A stretch of DNA of 64,000 bases, from NCBI GenBank assembly GCA_903832665.1, contig CAILCG010000019.1, positions 1-64,000 on the forward strand, written 5' to 3'. Shown one piece after another: positions 1 through 9,099 of the stretch (positions are counted from its first letter, which is position 1; each line of letters begins with the position of its first letter). This DNA is from an uncultured Methanomicrobiales archaeon (GTDB lineage: Archaea; Halobacteriota; Methanomicrobia; Methanomicrobiales; Methanospirillaceae). The notes beneath the pieces are model-generated. The model had not been told where the DNA came from. It saw only the letters and a program-made list of their open reading frames with translations, and made no database searches. A program made the position numbers and the translations under genes.

Positions 1-336
1 GTCCTGAAAAGAAAGTTCAGCGGCGATCTCAAAGCTCGAAGATTTCTGATTCAGACAAAAGAAATCGCTACCAAAATGATTGTTTGTAACATTCACACGT
101 TCCTACAATTTCTCATCATTGAGGTTTTCTACAGAGCAGATAATTCAAAAAAGAATTGCTATCTTTTCCAGACCATTATGCCACATGATCCTGCGGCGCG
201 GGTATCCCGTTCCACCCGTCGGGGTATGACGGGTGTCATACAATTGTCTGACAATCCAGCCGCACATTCCAAAAACAACGGTAAAAATCCTCTCTTTTTC
301 GCAGAAAACTGCATTTTCCCCACAAGCCTTATATAA
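1..336 (+). CDS. C-terminal end of a DDE-type transposase (5' end outside window)
   Basis: The open frame enters from outside the window and stops at 334-336. Its first ~45 residues (VLKRKFSGDLKARRF..., KEIATKMIVCNIH, FLQFLIIEVFYRA) look like the C-terminal end of IS4/IS5-type DDE transposases, where a V(F/L)K(R)KFG-like segment and a (K)E...K.IVYNIH segment surround the last catalytic residue. The remaining ~60 residues, after about position 180, are basic and proline/serine-rich and do not look like transposase, so the native protein may have ended earlier and the frame may run on into flanking DNA. Family assignment is from pattern memory; whether the element is intact depends on sequence upstream of the window. 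Confidence 0.5.
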   Translation, partial: VLKRKFSGDLKARRFLIQTKEIATKMIVCNIHTFLQFLIIEVFYRADNSKKNCYLFQTIMPHDPAARVSRSTRRGMTGVIQLSDNPAAHSKNNGKNPLFFAENCIFPTSLI

Positions 337-390
337 TGAAAATTCGAACAGGAGAATTACCTAGAACAAAAAGGCAGGAGGTGAAGTCAA

Positions 391-711
391 ATGAGTGGAG
401 AAATTTACCAGGCACAGATGATTCGGAATTTCTTTGAGTGTATCACGGGAACCGACCGGAACCTGACCCGCATCTACATGTGCGTAATGAGTCTTGCAAA
501 GCTCCGGATGGAGCCCCCCGAGAAGATGGCGGCTCTTGTCGACCAGCTGAGGAAGAGCAAGATGCAGAAGGAGTTGTCCGTAGATATTCTGGATTACATG
601 TGCGATGCCGCAAACCAGATCGAGGTCAGCATGGTCCAGACGGCATTCGGTGTCAAGGATATCCGTGAGGTTGCTCAGGACTTCGGCGGGATAAGTATGG
701 ACAGTTTATAA
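391..711 (+). CDS. Conserved-looking hypothetical protein, 106 aa
   Basis: An ATG at 391 lies eight bases after a very strong Shine-Dalgarno sequence (AGGAGGTGA, about 376-384), which fixes the start. The protein is mostly alpha-helical and acidic/amphipathic (LAKLRMEPPEKMAALVDQLRK, ELSVDILDYMCDAANQIE), with no signal peptide, membrane segment or metal motif. Codon use is GC-rich like the core genes, unlike the AT-rich DNA that follows. It is a single-gene unit: a hairpin plus T-run follows the stop. I do not recognise the family, so no function is offered. Confidence 0.7.
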   Translation: MSGEIYQAQMIRNFFECITGTDRNLTRIYMCVMSLAKLRMEPPEKMAALVDQLRKSKMQKELSVDILDYMCDAANQIEVSMVQTAFGVKDIREVAQDFGGISMDSL

Positions 712-713
712 TC

Positions 714-761
714 TTTTTTTGTCCGGTTGGGAATGGTTATTTGGGTTAGCCGGGTTTTTTT
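714..761 (+). terminator. Terminator after the 106-aa gene
   Basis: A T-run (714-720) is followed by a small stem (CCGGTT 723-728 with AGCCGG 748-753, one G-U pair) and a second T7 run (755-761). Archaeal RNA polymerase terminates mainly at T-runs, and here there are two. Confidence 0.6.
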
Positions 762-999
762 ATAAATTGTATTGTTTACTATTATAACCTAAAAAAAATA
801 ATTCGGTGGAAATATTTTTTTCTCATAATCATGAATGGGAATAAGAAAAACATAGCACCGTGCGAATATTACTTCAATATGTAAATCCGTCAAAATTATT
901 TAAAATCACGATTTTCATAAATATAACCCTTAAAAGAAACTATTTTTTAAGATTGCCCAACTATTTTAATTACCCAACTTCTAATAAAATTTATTAATT

Positions 1000-1302
1000 A
1001 TGATTTGTCCTGAGTGTGGAACTAGATTACCAATTGAAGCTTCTAAATGCCATTTTTGCGGAAATGAAATTCATCCCGCGATAACAACGAGTTTTATTGA
1101 CAAATTTATCGCACTTTTCACAATATTTGCTTGTATTTTGGCAGTAACCGTTTTGCTTTACACTGCAACTGAGGATGTTAAAGCAAGTGGCACACTGCGA
1201 GCAATTGTAAGTTTTATCGGAGCAGTCGTCTTGACATCTTTATATTTGCGTTGGAGTCCTGAGTTGATAAAAAAAATAATAGATCCACTCTTGAAAAAAT
1301 GA
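1000..1302 (+). CDS. Small zinc-ribbon membrane protein, 100 aa
   Basis: The N-terminus carries a zinc ribbon with CPEC (residues 3-6) and CHFC (17-20). Two hydrophobic helices follow at about residues 38-55 and 67-85, with a basic tail ending LLKK. The DNA is AT-rich and there is no Shine-Dalgarno sequence; the tract just upstream (TTTATTAATT) runs into the ATG, so the mRNA may be leaderless. Such zinc-ribbon/two-TM proteins are common orphan genes in methanogens. Function unknown. The low GC compared with the 391 gene suggests a separate, perhaps acquired, origin. Confidence 0.6.
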   Translation: MICPECGTRLPIEASKCHFCGNEIHPAITTSFIDKFIALFTIFACILAVTVLLYTATEDVKASGTLRAIVSFIGAVVLTSLYLRWSPELIKKIIDPLLKK

Positions 1303-1342
1303 GATTACATCAATAGGTAAAAAACTCCACTTTTCATCTATT

Positions 1343-1677
1343 GGTTCATTCAGTCTTCAGTTTTTTCCACACTTGGGGACTGACGCAACTGAATGAGCGT
1401 CCTCAAACCGTATCAGGAACTGGAATCCCTTTAACCTCCCCGCCCAGCGAGGCCCCGCCGAATCGGCCGGGCGACCCCCCGCAGGGGAGGGCTTGCTCAA
1501 AAGATGACGACAGAAGTCCCACATTCCCATGCATAACATCAAACAAAAGGCGGGTGGGAGGTACCCTGTCCAAACCAAGAGAGGGGGATACCAGCCCACC
1601 CTACCCCCCCTCCGGGAAAAGACAGGGTACCCCCTCACTTGCGCAGGACAGGGTACCACCCCCCCTTTGAATGAACC
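1343..1677. repeat. Non-coding GC-rich island bounded by 10-bp inverted repeats
   Basis: Perfect inverted repeats GGTTCATTCA (1343-1352) and TGAATGAACC (1668-1677) bound 335 bp that are far richer in G and C than the flanks and hold no convincing gene. Inside, a GGTACCCTGTCC motif (~1560-1571) recurs inverted twice as GACAGGGTACC (~1621 and ~1648). The layout resembles a miniature mobile element or an extragenic palindromic repeat. Open frames exist on both strands but are proline/arginine-rich and have no ribosome-binding site. Confidence 0.5.
1429..1478 (+). repeat. Dispersed 50-bp GC-rich repeat, copy A
   Basis: About 80% identical by eye to the reverse complement of 36404-36454. Shared blocks are CTTT, AACCTCCC, GCCCAGCGA and GCGACCCC at the same spacing, with roughly nine mismatches and one gap. 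The second copy lies inside the tRNA-Thr element, next to its putative origin. Confidence 0.65.
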
Positions 1678-1753
1678 GGTCTCCGGTTCTGATCGCAAAA
1701 TTGTCTGAGCGTTGGGGAATAGCGAAGCGGTTTTGGGTTCGATGCCCGCTATT

Positions 1754-2419
1754 CTAAGCGAACGCGAGATACAGGAAGTAGATCCCGATGAGCACAATCA
1801 CCATGCCAATAATTTTATCGAATACCTCGCCGCTCACTCTTGCCTTGTCCTTGATCTTCTTCACCACGGCCCCGCCCAGCGAGCTGATGATGATGAGCGG
1901 AATGGAAAGCCCGATTGCGTAAATCAGCATCGTGAAGAGACCCTGGAATGCGGTCTGGTAGAGGGCAATATAGGTCAGCACGATGAGCAGCATTGGGGCC
2001 CCTCTTCCCACCGTAATCGCTCCGAACGAGAGTCCGAGCAGGAATGCACCGGTTACGGTGTACGACATGGGGACTTTGAAGAAATTGAAGATACTTCGTA
2101 TCGGTGGCTTGTAGATATGGAGAAGCTGCAACCCCATCAGGATCAGCAGTACTCCCCCGAGCGCCCACGCGATGGTGCTGTTCAGGAAGAGCAGGTACTT
2201 ACCGATAAATCCTGCAATCATCCCGAGTGGCAACAGCACCAGCACGGTGCCGGTGCAGAACGCGATGGTCAATTTCAGGATATTGGTAAAGGAGAGTTGG
2301 GACTTCCCGCTCGTCAGGTATCCTATCAGTCCAAGGCAGAGGACGCTGTTGCACGGACAGATGCCCGCAATCAGCCCGAAGACGAAAATACCAAGGATCG
2401 ATGGATCGAGACTTGCCAT
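1754..2419 (-). CDS. ccdA: CcdA/DsbD-type thiol-disulfide transmembrane protein
   Basis: A 221-aa protein with six or so hydrophobic helices. The first helix carries a paired-cysteine motif (GICPCNSVLC, about residues 19-28), matching the membrane Cys-Pro motif of CcdA/DsbD proteins that pass reducing equivalents across the membrane. Family knowledge: CcdA moves electrons from cytoplasmic thioredoxin to extracytoplasmic partners; in methanogens the acceptor is usually unknown. The length fits stand-alone CcdA. The second cysteine expected in helix 4 is not obvious (GAITVGRGAPML instead), so activity may differ from classical CcdA. The stop is TAG. No partner thioredoxin is adjacent; the nearest is at 54.1 kb. 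Confidence 0.75.
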   Translation of the reverse strand: MASLDPSILGIFVFGLIAGICPCNSVLCLGLIGYLTSGKSQLSFTNILKLTIAFCTGTVLVLLPLGMIAGFIGKYLLFLNSTIAWALGGVLLILMGLQLLHIYKPPIRSIFNFFKVPMSYTVTGAFLLGLSFGAITVGRGAPMLLIVLTYIALYQTAFQGLFTMLIYAIGLSIPLIIISSLGGAVVKKIKDKARVSGEVFDKIIGMVIVLIGIYFLYLAFA

Positions 2420-2566
2420 TCTGTTACCGTGTTACGGTCGCGGTGAAATATATTTGGAAATGTGTTTCATTCTCACGTGATCGGATAGCGATTCTTCCTT
2501 TATGCCGGGCAAAGGCAGAGGCCACCTGGCGAATTGCGGCAGTTATTTTCAGGCCCACAAAAAAAT

Positions 2567-5174
2567 TCAGTCATATTTCCGGAACAATGCCGGGTTCTGC
2601 CGCCGGATCCACCAGCGTCTCACCAAGAATAGGCCAACGATGATAACAACTGCGCAGATGACCCCTGCAATAATTGTTGCTAGGGGCAACCCCTCATCGG
2701 GAACCGCAATAGGTGCGGGAGGCGGTGCCTGTGTATCCTTGCGGACGATCATACCCTGCGAAGGGGAGTTGACGGGTAACGGTGTCTGTTGTACTGAGTC
2801 TGTAGCTACTGCCACCGGGGTTGGAAGTAGAGTAGCTATTCCCGTCAGGGTGCTATCCTGCTGATAAGCAATCGCAAAGTACGACAGGGACGGTGTTGTT
2901 GCCCGGTACAACACAGTCCCCCCGTTCTGTGAGATAAACTCTGTATTGAGTGCCTGCCACGTACCGTTCACATAATGCAGCATAACAATATCTCTCTGTT
3001 CAAACCCGTGATCGGTAAGCCATGCCTGCGGTACCGAGAAATCAAGAGTTGTCTGGTTGACAACCCCGGTTATCGTGCTCGAGGTTATCGAAAGGTACTG
3101 GTATACGGGTGTGGGCGGGGCTGCAATGGTTGCCGGCAGGTCAGGGTGCGGCATTGACGTGATAACAAGATTTCTCCCCAGACCTGTTCCGGTCACCGTG
3201 GCGCGTAGTACTGCGGATCCCCCGCCCACGTTCACGGTCTCGGTTTTCACGATGTCCACGTTATGTACTGGAGGAACAGGACCATCCCCATTGGAATCAG
3301 GGACCTAGTCGACCGGAGCGGTGCGGCCTGCCATCGCGAGTACATCAGCCCTGCCATACCCGAATGAGGTATCCCATCCCGGGGTTCCCAGGTCCACGGC
3401 AGAAGTATATAATGCACTCCGCACCTGGGCCGGCGTAAGGTCCCGGTGGGCCCCCCAGATCTGGGCGACTATCGCTGCGATATGCGGCGCGGATGCGCTG
3501 GTACCATAGAACGGGCTCGGAAACCCGCCCACCCCGGTGACATTCACGCCATCGACACCCGAGATATCGGGCTTGGAGCGGATTTCCGGTGAAGGATAGG
3601 CGATCGTAACGGGTCCCCGCGAAGAAAAATATTCAATTGTTGAGGGGGTACTCTGGTGAACTGCTGCCACTGCGATGACATCAGGGACTGCAGGATGCCC
3701 ATAGATCGAGTCCGCTTCAACAAGATTATTCGGATAGATCGTGGCCCCTCCATCTCCCCGGTACATAAATAATTCGAGTGTTTTTGCCGCGCCGTGCAAT
3801 TTGAACACATCGATCGAGCAGTTAATGGGGGTAGCGCCCGTGTTTTTAAAGGTGATAAATTCAAGCGGATCGCCAGCGCCGTTCTGAACGTTTTCTGAGA
3901 ATTGCAGATCCCCGTACACGCGGGGGGAACGATCGGCATTGGAGAAGTAGAGATTATAGTCATTGCCTGAATGGCCGAACTGGTCATCCCATTCCAGGAA
4001 TACATCCACCGATGAATTCGGTGCCAGCCTCACGTATAGTGATTTGCGGGCTGCACTCGTTCCCCGGCTGAAATCATTATGTCCGGTCCCGTCATCATAG
4101 AATCCTCCCTGGTAATGACTCACCGCATCATTCCCTGCTGACGATACATAGATCACCTGGTTTCCGGCTAACAGGGTGGTAATATTGGATGCAATGATAC
4201 CGTCTTCAAAGTAGGGTTCATCTGCCCAGCCGATATCATCACAGATCACTGTACAGCCAGCGGCTTTGAGTACAGCAATTGCCTGGTTAAATGCGAGTTT
4301 ATTCTCCCCTGCGTCATGGAAGTACAGTTCAGCATCCGGGACCATGTCGTACACGATCTCCAGAATGGCAGTCCCTTCATCCCCGCCAATCGCATCTCTC
4401 AGGACATGAACATTGTCAGGCAGATCGCCGGTAGCTTTTGATTCGTTGATATGTCTCACCCCATCGGAGATGATGCCGATCTTCATGCCCGTGCTGGTAT
4501 ACCCTAACAGGGAACGGACGTTGGCGGTCCGGTGGATAGCATCTCCCTGGGTGAGGCGTGATCCCATATACACAACAGGGGGGGGTCACTTGACGAATGT
4601 TCCGGACTCCTTCAAGATCCGCAAGACCGGGGAGATTGGCAACGTTCGTCCAGCCAACGGCGAGGTGGTTCTCCTCGTCCCGGCCCGTCACCTCCGCAAC
4701 CAGAGGATCCACAATATGGGTGGAGTACCCGGGTTCTGTGGAAATATACACGTACACCTGGGTGCCGGACTGAATTTTAGCGGGGGCTGCGTTGCCGGTT
4801 ACCGAATACAAAGGTACCGGAATGGCTTTTATAATAAGACCGGTTGTTGATACCTGTTCGTTTCCTGCAGAAACAGTTGATGTTCTGTCAATCGCCTGCA
4901 GAAGTGCCGTGGATAATTTCTCCTCTTCCGGGGTGATATTGCCTGTCTCATCCACGGTCTTTGGCCGGACAAGAGAAGAGCTGGCAGTATCTAGGGTATG
5001 CGAGGATTGGGCCGGAACTGGAGAGACCGGTATCGTTGGAGTGGGGGTAATCTCCAAGAGAATCGTATGAGTATCGGTCTCATTGGTGATAGTTTCAAGA
5101 GCAAAACAGTGTGCTGTCCCTACACAGCACAGGAAAATTACCAGGGCCAGAACTTTTATTTCCTGCATCAACAT
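2567..5174 (-). pseudogene. Secreted S8 subtilase with PGF-pre-PGF domain, broken by a frameshift and an in-frame TAG
   Basis: Three consecutive pieces on the minus strand form one protein. 5174 to about 4580 encodes a signal peptide (LALVIFLCCVGTAHC) and a prodomain. 4573-3305 encodes a subtilisin-like domain with Asp in GIISDGV, His in the IGGDEGTA region, and the Ser motif GTSASAPHIAA. 3259-2567 encodes a PGF-pre-PGF domain, one transmembrane helix (~residues 195-215 of that piece) and a basic tail. The first break is a run of eight C (coding strand, 4578-4585): dropping one C joins ...RQVTPP to VVYMGSRLTQG. The second is TAG at 3305-3307; the frame continues through it as PVD-stop-VPDSNGDG to the next domain. 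A cell-surface protease is inferred; as written only fragments are made. Sequencing error at the C-run is possible; the TAG is a separate lesion. Confidence 0.8.
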
Positions 5175-5331
5175 CTTGTCTCAACCTTTGAACTCCGGGA
5201 CACTGCACAGGTTTGCCCGGATGTCTTCTTTTTCAAATTGTTCATTATCACTCCAATTTCGCGATAAAATTTTTGGGGATAATCAGCAATAGGTCCGTTT
5301 TCGTTGAATCCTTCCCCCGGCACATAAACAA

Positions 5332-5868
5332 TTACCCGCTCCTGGTAATCGGGGGAGATACAGTCCTGATTGACCGGACGGATTCGAGCGATGCAAGCTT
5401 CTCCAGTTTATTGACATCCACCCATGCAACAACAAGATGACCGAGAGGATCACGATTGGTCACATTCCATACCAGTGAATCCACTGGGGTGGGGGCAGCG
5501 TCGGTTGTTTGTATATATACGGACACAAGGGTTTCCCCGGTTCCTGCCACATGCGTGAGCTGATGATTCTGTTCCATCTGGTTTTTGAGCGCCACCCGGG
5601 TCAATCCTTGCGGTACTGCCAGTACGCCTATCAACTGGAGAAGATCGGTTGAAATTTTGCTCTCCGCTGGAGTCAGGTTCTCTTTTGAGAGTGGTGTGCT
5701 GGTTCCCGGCTCGCATGCCTGTCCCAGGGAACACGTGCCGGGAGTAGTGTTTTGCAATGGGGGAGATGATGGCGTTTTGTCAGTAAAAATAATAATTCCT
5801 CCTACAAGAATTATCACTATTGCGCCGATGAGCAACCCGGTCCTCACCCGCGGGTCCGATGAAATCAT
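5332..5868 (-). CDS. Membrane-anchored subtilase prodomain paralogue without a protease domain
   Basis: 178 aa from the ATG at 5868, beginning with a membrane helix (LLIGAIVIILVGGIIIF). The rest matches the prodomain of the broken subtilase just downstream: compare TPAESKISTDLLQ with TPEEEKLSTALLQ, and LASLESVRSIRTVSPP with LADLEGVRNIRQVTPP. The frame ends (ITRSG, TAA) exactly where the protease domain begins in the neighbour. It is either a truncated duplicate or a stand-alone propeptide that could chaperone or inhibit subtilases. The start is uncertain because the frame is open to 5967; 5868 was chosen because the upstream residues are basic and unlike a signal sequence. Confidence 0.65.
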   Translation of the reverse strand: MISSDPRVRTGLLIGAIVIILVGGIIIFTDKTPSSPPLQNTTPGTCSLGQACEPGTSTPLSKENLTPAESKISTDLLQLIGVLAVPQGLTRVALKNQMEQNHQLTHVAGTGETLVSVYIQTTDAAPTPVDSLVWNVTNRDPLGHLVVAWVDVNKLEKLASLESVRSIRTVSPPITRSG

Positions 5869-5983
5869 TGAGCACACATTCCTTTTGAAAGGGTTTAATC
5901 TTTTGATATGACGGAAGAGATGCACAATGATTTTTCCCGATCGGGAGTGGGTTATCAAAAAACACAAATCACAACACGGTGAA

Positions 5984-6388
5984 ATGGTAAAATTGATAGT
6001 AATGAAGCAATGGATTAAAGATACCGCGGGAATTGGTACCGCCCTCTGGCTGATGGGCTATATTGCATCGCTTGTCTTGTTTTTCTCACCCTATGCAGGA
6101 ATCATGGGCTGGGTCCTTGCCGCTTTCTTCACGCCAGTAACCATCGTGATTACGTACGTGTGGTTCAGGAGACGGGATTCCCTCCCCCTGCAGTACTATG
6201 CGGGGGTCGGTGTTGCATGGATGGTGATCGCGATCGTGCTGAACTACTTGTTCATTGTCCTGCTGTTCCAGGCAACCTATTACGGCGTCGATGTTTTCGT
6301 GTACTATGCGGTTACGCTCCTCATTCCGGTGGGCATCGGACTCTTCCTGAACAGGAACAGGACGCCGGTCAATCCTTCCGGCGTATAA
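5984..6388 (+). CDS. Small four-helix membrane protein
   Basis: About 134 aa, with ATG choices at 5984 and 6003; GGTG just before 5984 favours the first. Four hydrophobic helices are visible (GTALWLMGYIASLVLFF, WVLAAFFTPVTIVITYVWF, AWMVIAIVLNYLFIVLLF, YYAVTLLIPVGIGLFL) joined by short basic loops. There is no catalytic motif. It stands alone between the prodomain gene (divergent) and recQ (convergent). Similar small membrane proteins are frequent in Methanomicrobiales; function unknown. Confidence 0.65.
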   Translation: MVKLIVMKQWIKDTAGIGTALWLMGYIASLVLFFSPYAGIMGWVLAAFFTPVTIVITYVWFRRRDSLPLQYYAGVGVAWMVIAIVLNYLFIVLLFQATYYGVDVFVYYAVTLLIPVGIGLFLNRNRTPVNPSGV

Positions 6389-6440
6389 AAAAGGATCTGA
6401 TCCATCGATAATTTGATCGATCGAGGAAATCTCAACCTCT

Positions 6441-8231
6441 TCACTCTTTTCGTATCTCTTCCATGAATTCCGGCCCGTACTTCTCCAGCTTGTATTCCCC
6501 GACACCGGAGATCGTGGAAAAACTCTCCCGGTCGCCGGGCCGGGTGCAGGCCATCTCGTGAAGGCTCTTGTCCGGGAAGATGACATAGGGTGGCACACCG
6601 TTCCGGTCGGCAATTGACTTCCGCAGGGCCTTCAAGCGCAGGAACAACGCGGAGTCTTCTGCTCCGGAACTCTCCTCATGGACTGCAGTTGCCCGTTTCG
6701 TTGTTTCCCGTTCGGGGACCGGGAGCATCACCCTTGCTCTTCCTTTGAGCAGTTCCTCGCTCTTGCCGGTACAGCAGATGACCGGGTACTTGTCGCCCGT
6801 CCGGTCCAGATATCCCTGGCGGACGAGCTCATTGATCCAGGTCCGGTACTGGGCCTTACTGTACTTTTTCCCTGAACCATATGATGACAGGATATCCAGG
6901 TGGTAATCCTGGATTTTGGCACTCTTTGAACCGCGGAGCACATCAGAGATCAGTTCGATCCCGAAGCGTGCGGGGAGCTGTTTTATGCAACTGACTATCA
7001 GCGCAGCCGGTTCGGTGGTATCTATCATATCGGGCGGATGATCGCAGTTGTCGCAGGATGCGCAATTCTCCTCCAGGTATTCCTCGCCAAAATAATTGAG
7101 CAAGAACTTTCGCCGACAGGTGGTGGTCTCGCAATACTCTGTTATGTCCCGGAGTTTTTTAAGCGCCAGGCGGAGATTGCGTTCACCGGCATCATCATGC
7201 TCCAGCATTGAGCGCACCCGGGCGTAATCCCCCCGGCTGTAGAGAAGGATACATTCACTGTACTGGCCATCGCGACCCGCCCGCCCGGTCTCCTGGTAAT
7301 AGGATTCCACGGTCTTTGGCAGGTCGTAGTGAATCACATACCGGACATCGGGCTTGTCGATACCCATGCCAAACGCGACTGTAGCGCAGACGATATTTAT
7401 TGCATCGCGGATGAACGCATCCTGGACTTTCTCCCGGACCTGCTTGGAGAGTCCCGCATGATAGGCATGTGCTTTGTACCCGCGCTTGTGGAGATCGGCA
7501 GCAATATCTTCGGTCTCTTTCTTGCTCATGCAGTAGATGATCCCGGAATCGTTCCGGTGCTGGCCGATATAATTTGCCAGGAAGACCATCGGGTTTTTCT
7601 TCTGGATAATGCGATACTGGAGATTCTTCCGGTTGAAACTGCCGATGAACTCCCGGGCACCCGACAGGCCAAGTTGTTCGGAGATATCCTTTCGTACTTC
7701 GGGAATTGCTGTTGCCGTCAGTGCAACCAGCGGGACTGCGGGAAAGACCTTTTTCAACTGGGCAAGCTGCCGGTATTCCGGACGGAAGTTATGGCCCCAT
7801 TCCGATATACAGTGCGCTTCATCGATCGCGATGAGGCGGATGGGGGCTCCCCGGAGCGAATCCAGAAAGTTGGGCTGCATGCATTTCTCCGGAGAGATGA
7901 AGAGCAGGCGAAGCGTTCCGTCTTTTAGCTCGCTCTCGATCCTGGCCCGGTCGCGGTATTCGAGGGAACTGTTGAAGGCTGCCGCAGGAATTCCCCGGGC
8001 ATTGAGATCATCGACCTGGTCCTTCATCAGGGATATCAGCGGAGAGATGACCACGGTCAGACCCCCGAGGCAGAGTGCAGGCAACTGGTAGCAGAGCGAC
8101 TTTCCGCCACCGGTAGCCATGATGGCGAGCGTGTCGTTGCTGTTCAGGATCGATCCGATGATTTCTTTCTGGTGGGGCAGGAACGCTGAATATCCCCAGT
8201 ATTTTTTTAAAAGTTCATCGGTTTGGTTCAT
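6441..8231 (-). CDS. recQ: ATP-dependent DNA helicase RecQ
   Basis: A superfamily-2 3'-5' DNA helicase for recombination and stalled-fork repair. The helicase core has Walker A ATGGGKSLCYQLP (~residue 37-50), DEAH with the RecQ-specific loop (IDEAHCISEWGHNFRPEY, ~134-151) and motif VI ETGRAGRDG. It is followed by the RecQ zinc site (CRRKF... CASCDNC), a winged-helix RQC region and a C-terminal HRDC-like domain (FSTISGVGEYKLEKYG). At ~596 aa from the ATG at 8231 the length is normal for RecQ; a GTG three codons upstream is the other start. RecQ is patchily present in archaea and was probably acquired from bacteria by the lineage; here its codon use matches its neighbours. Confidence 0.95.
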   Translation of the reverse strand: MNQTDELLKKYWGYSAFLPHQKEIIGSILNSNDTLAIMATGGGKSLCYQLPALCLGGLTVVISPLISLMKDQVDDLNARGIPAAAFNSSLEYRDRARIESELKDGTLRLLFISPEKCMQPNFLDSLRGAPIRLIAIDEAHCISEWGHNFRPEYRQLAQLKKVFPAVPLVALTATAIPEVRKDISEQLGLSGAREFIGSFNRKNLQYRIIQKKNPMVFLANYIGQHRNDSGIIYCMSKKETEDIAADLHKRGYKAHAYHAGLSKQVREKVQDAFIRDAINIVCATVAFGMGIDKPDVRYVIHYDLPKTVESYYQETGRAGRDGQYSECILLYSRGDYARVRSMLEHDDAGERNLRLALKKLRDITEYCETTTCRRKFLLNYFGEEYLEENCASCDNCDHPPDMIDTTEPAALIVSCIKQLPARFGIELISDVLRGSKSAKIQDYHLDILSSYGSGKKYSKAQYRTWINELVRQGYLDRTGDKYPVICCTGKSEELLKGRARVMLPVPERETTKRATAVHEESSGAEDSALFLRLKALRKSIADRNGVPPYVIFPDKSLHEMACTRPGDRESFSTISGVGEYKLEKYGPEFMEEIRKE

Positions 8232-8437
8232 GGCACGCACCTAAGAAAACAATTGAGAAAATGAATTGCACATAGTTCGCCGGATCGCTACATGAATCCT
8301 CTGCCTTGCACGAGGATGGATCCGTTCTCTGGAGCAGGCAAAGAGATTATTCATTTACGGAACAGGAACCTTTTGGAATGGAAATCCCCACTGACTTTTC
8401 GCCCCCTGTTTGGAGAGAAAAATATTCACGGGGGGTT

Positions 8438-8929
8438 CTATACGATTCCCAGCGCTTTTTTATAGCCCGTGAGCAGCCTTACAATATATTTCCGGTGCTC
8501 TTCCATTGCTTCTTCATCCTCTGATGATGCAATGATTGCCGCTGCGTAAACCAGCAGAAGAGCATTATCAAGTTCAAGTGTTCCGGGATCTTCAACAGTT
8601 TCGGGTGCGAGTCTGATCGCACAATACGAGCGTTCCTGCTCATCGAATTTTAATGAGAGATCGGCAGTAAATTGTGAATTGTCCAGGTCCTGCGCATTGG
8701 CAAGCATAATTGCGAGCGCTTTTTTTAACGCATTATATGCCCCCTGGTGCGCAGGATCTTTTCCCGGTCCCAGCAACCTGATAGCCTCGGTACATTCTTT
8801 TACCGCATTGGCATACAGGCCAAACCGGAATGCCAGGAATGCCGACGCGATCTCATGGGCAGTCGTATCGGGAATATCATCGACTCCCGCCCGGATTCGC
8901 TCGATATAATCGGTAAGAAATTGTTCCAT
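8438..8929 (-). CDS. Helical hypothetical protein, 163 aa
   Basis: All-helical, acidic protein without membrane segments. Residues ~25-75 (ASAFLAFRFGLYANAVKECTEAIRLL... QGAYNALKKALAIML) have the spacing of one or two TPR-like helical hairpins, and the C-terminal half has LLLVYAAAIIASSEDEEAMEEH. I do not recognise a family. It lies downstream of recQ, same strand, with a ~200-bp gap, so it is probably transcribed separately. The gap 8241-8437 shows no other gene. Confidence 0.6.
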   Translation of the reverse strand: MEQFLTDYIERIRAGVDDIPDTTAHEIASAFLAFRFGLYANAVKECTEAIRLLGPGKDPAHQGAYNALKKALAIMLANAQDLDNSQFTADLSLKFDEQERSYCAIRLAPETVEDPGTLELDNALLLVYAAAIIASSEDEEAMEEHRKYIVRLLTGYKKALGIV

Positions 8930-9099
8930 ACGATGGTACTCCCATAAGATCTTTTATACCGTTTTGATTCTTCCAGTTATTTTAGAATCGCACGGACATG
9001 AACATATCTTTCCGGCCCTTTCACGGTCCAGGGGAATAGACAGAACCCGGACCATCAGAGGATTATTAGGGTAAGGAGCACCTACATAGTAAAACCGGT

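Noticed and set aside
1341-1797. Long open frames on both strands of the GC-rich island
   Set aside because: They are proline- and arginine-rich, overlap one another, lack ribosome-binding sites and come from a repeat-rich non-coding sequence.
1712-2446. A 244-codon frame on the plus strand over the CcdA gene
   Set aside because: It is the antisense shadow of a clear membrane protein and has the charged, low-hydrophobic composition usual for such shadows.
3321-5440. Several plus-strand frames across the subtilase region
   Set aside because: They are antisense to recognisable protease, prodomain and PGF-pre-PGF sequences and show no family traits of their own.
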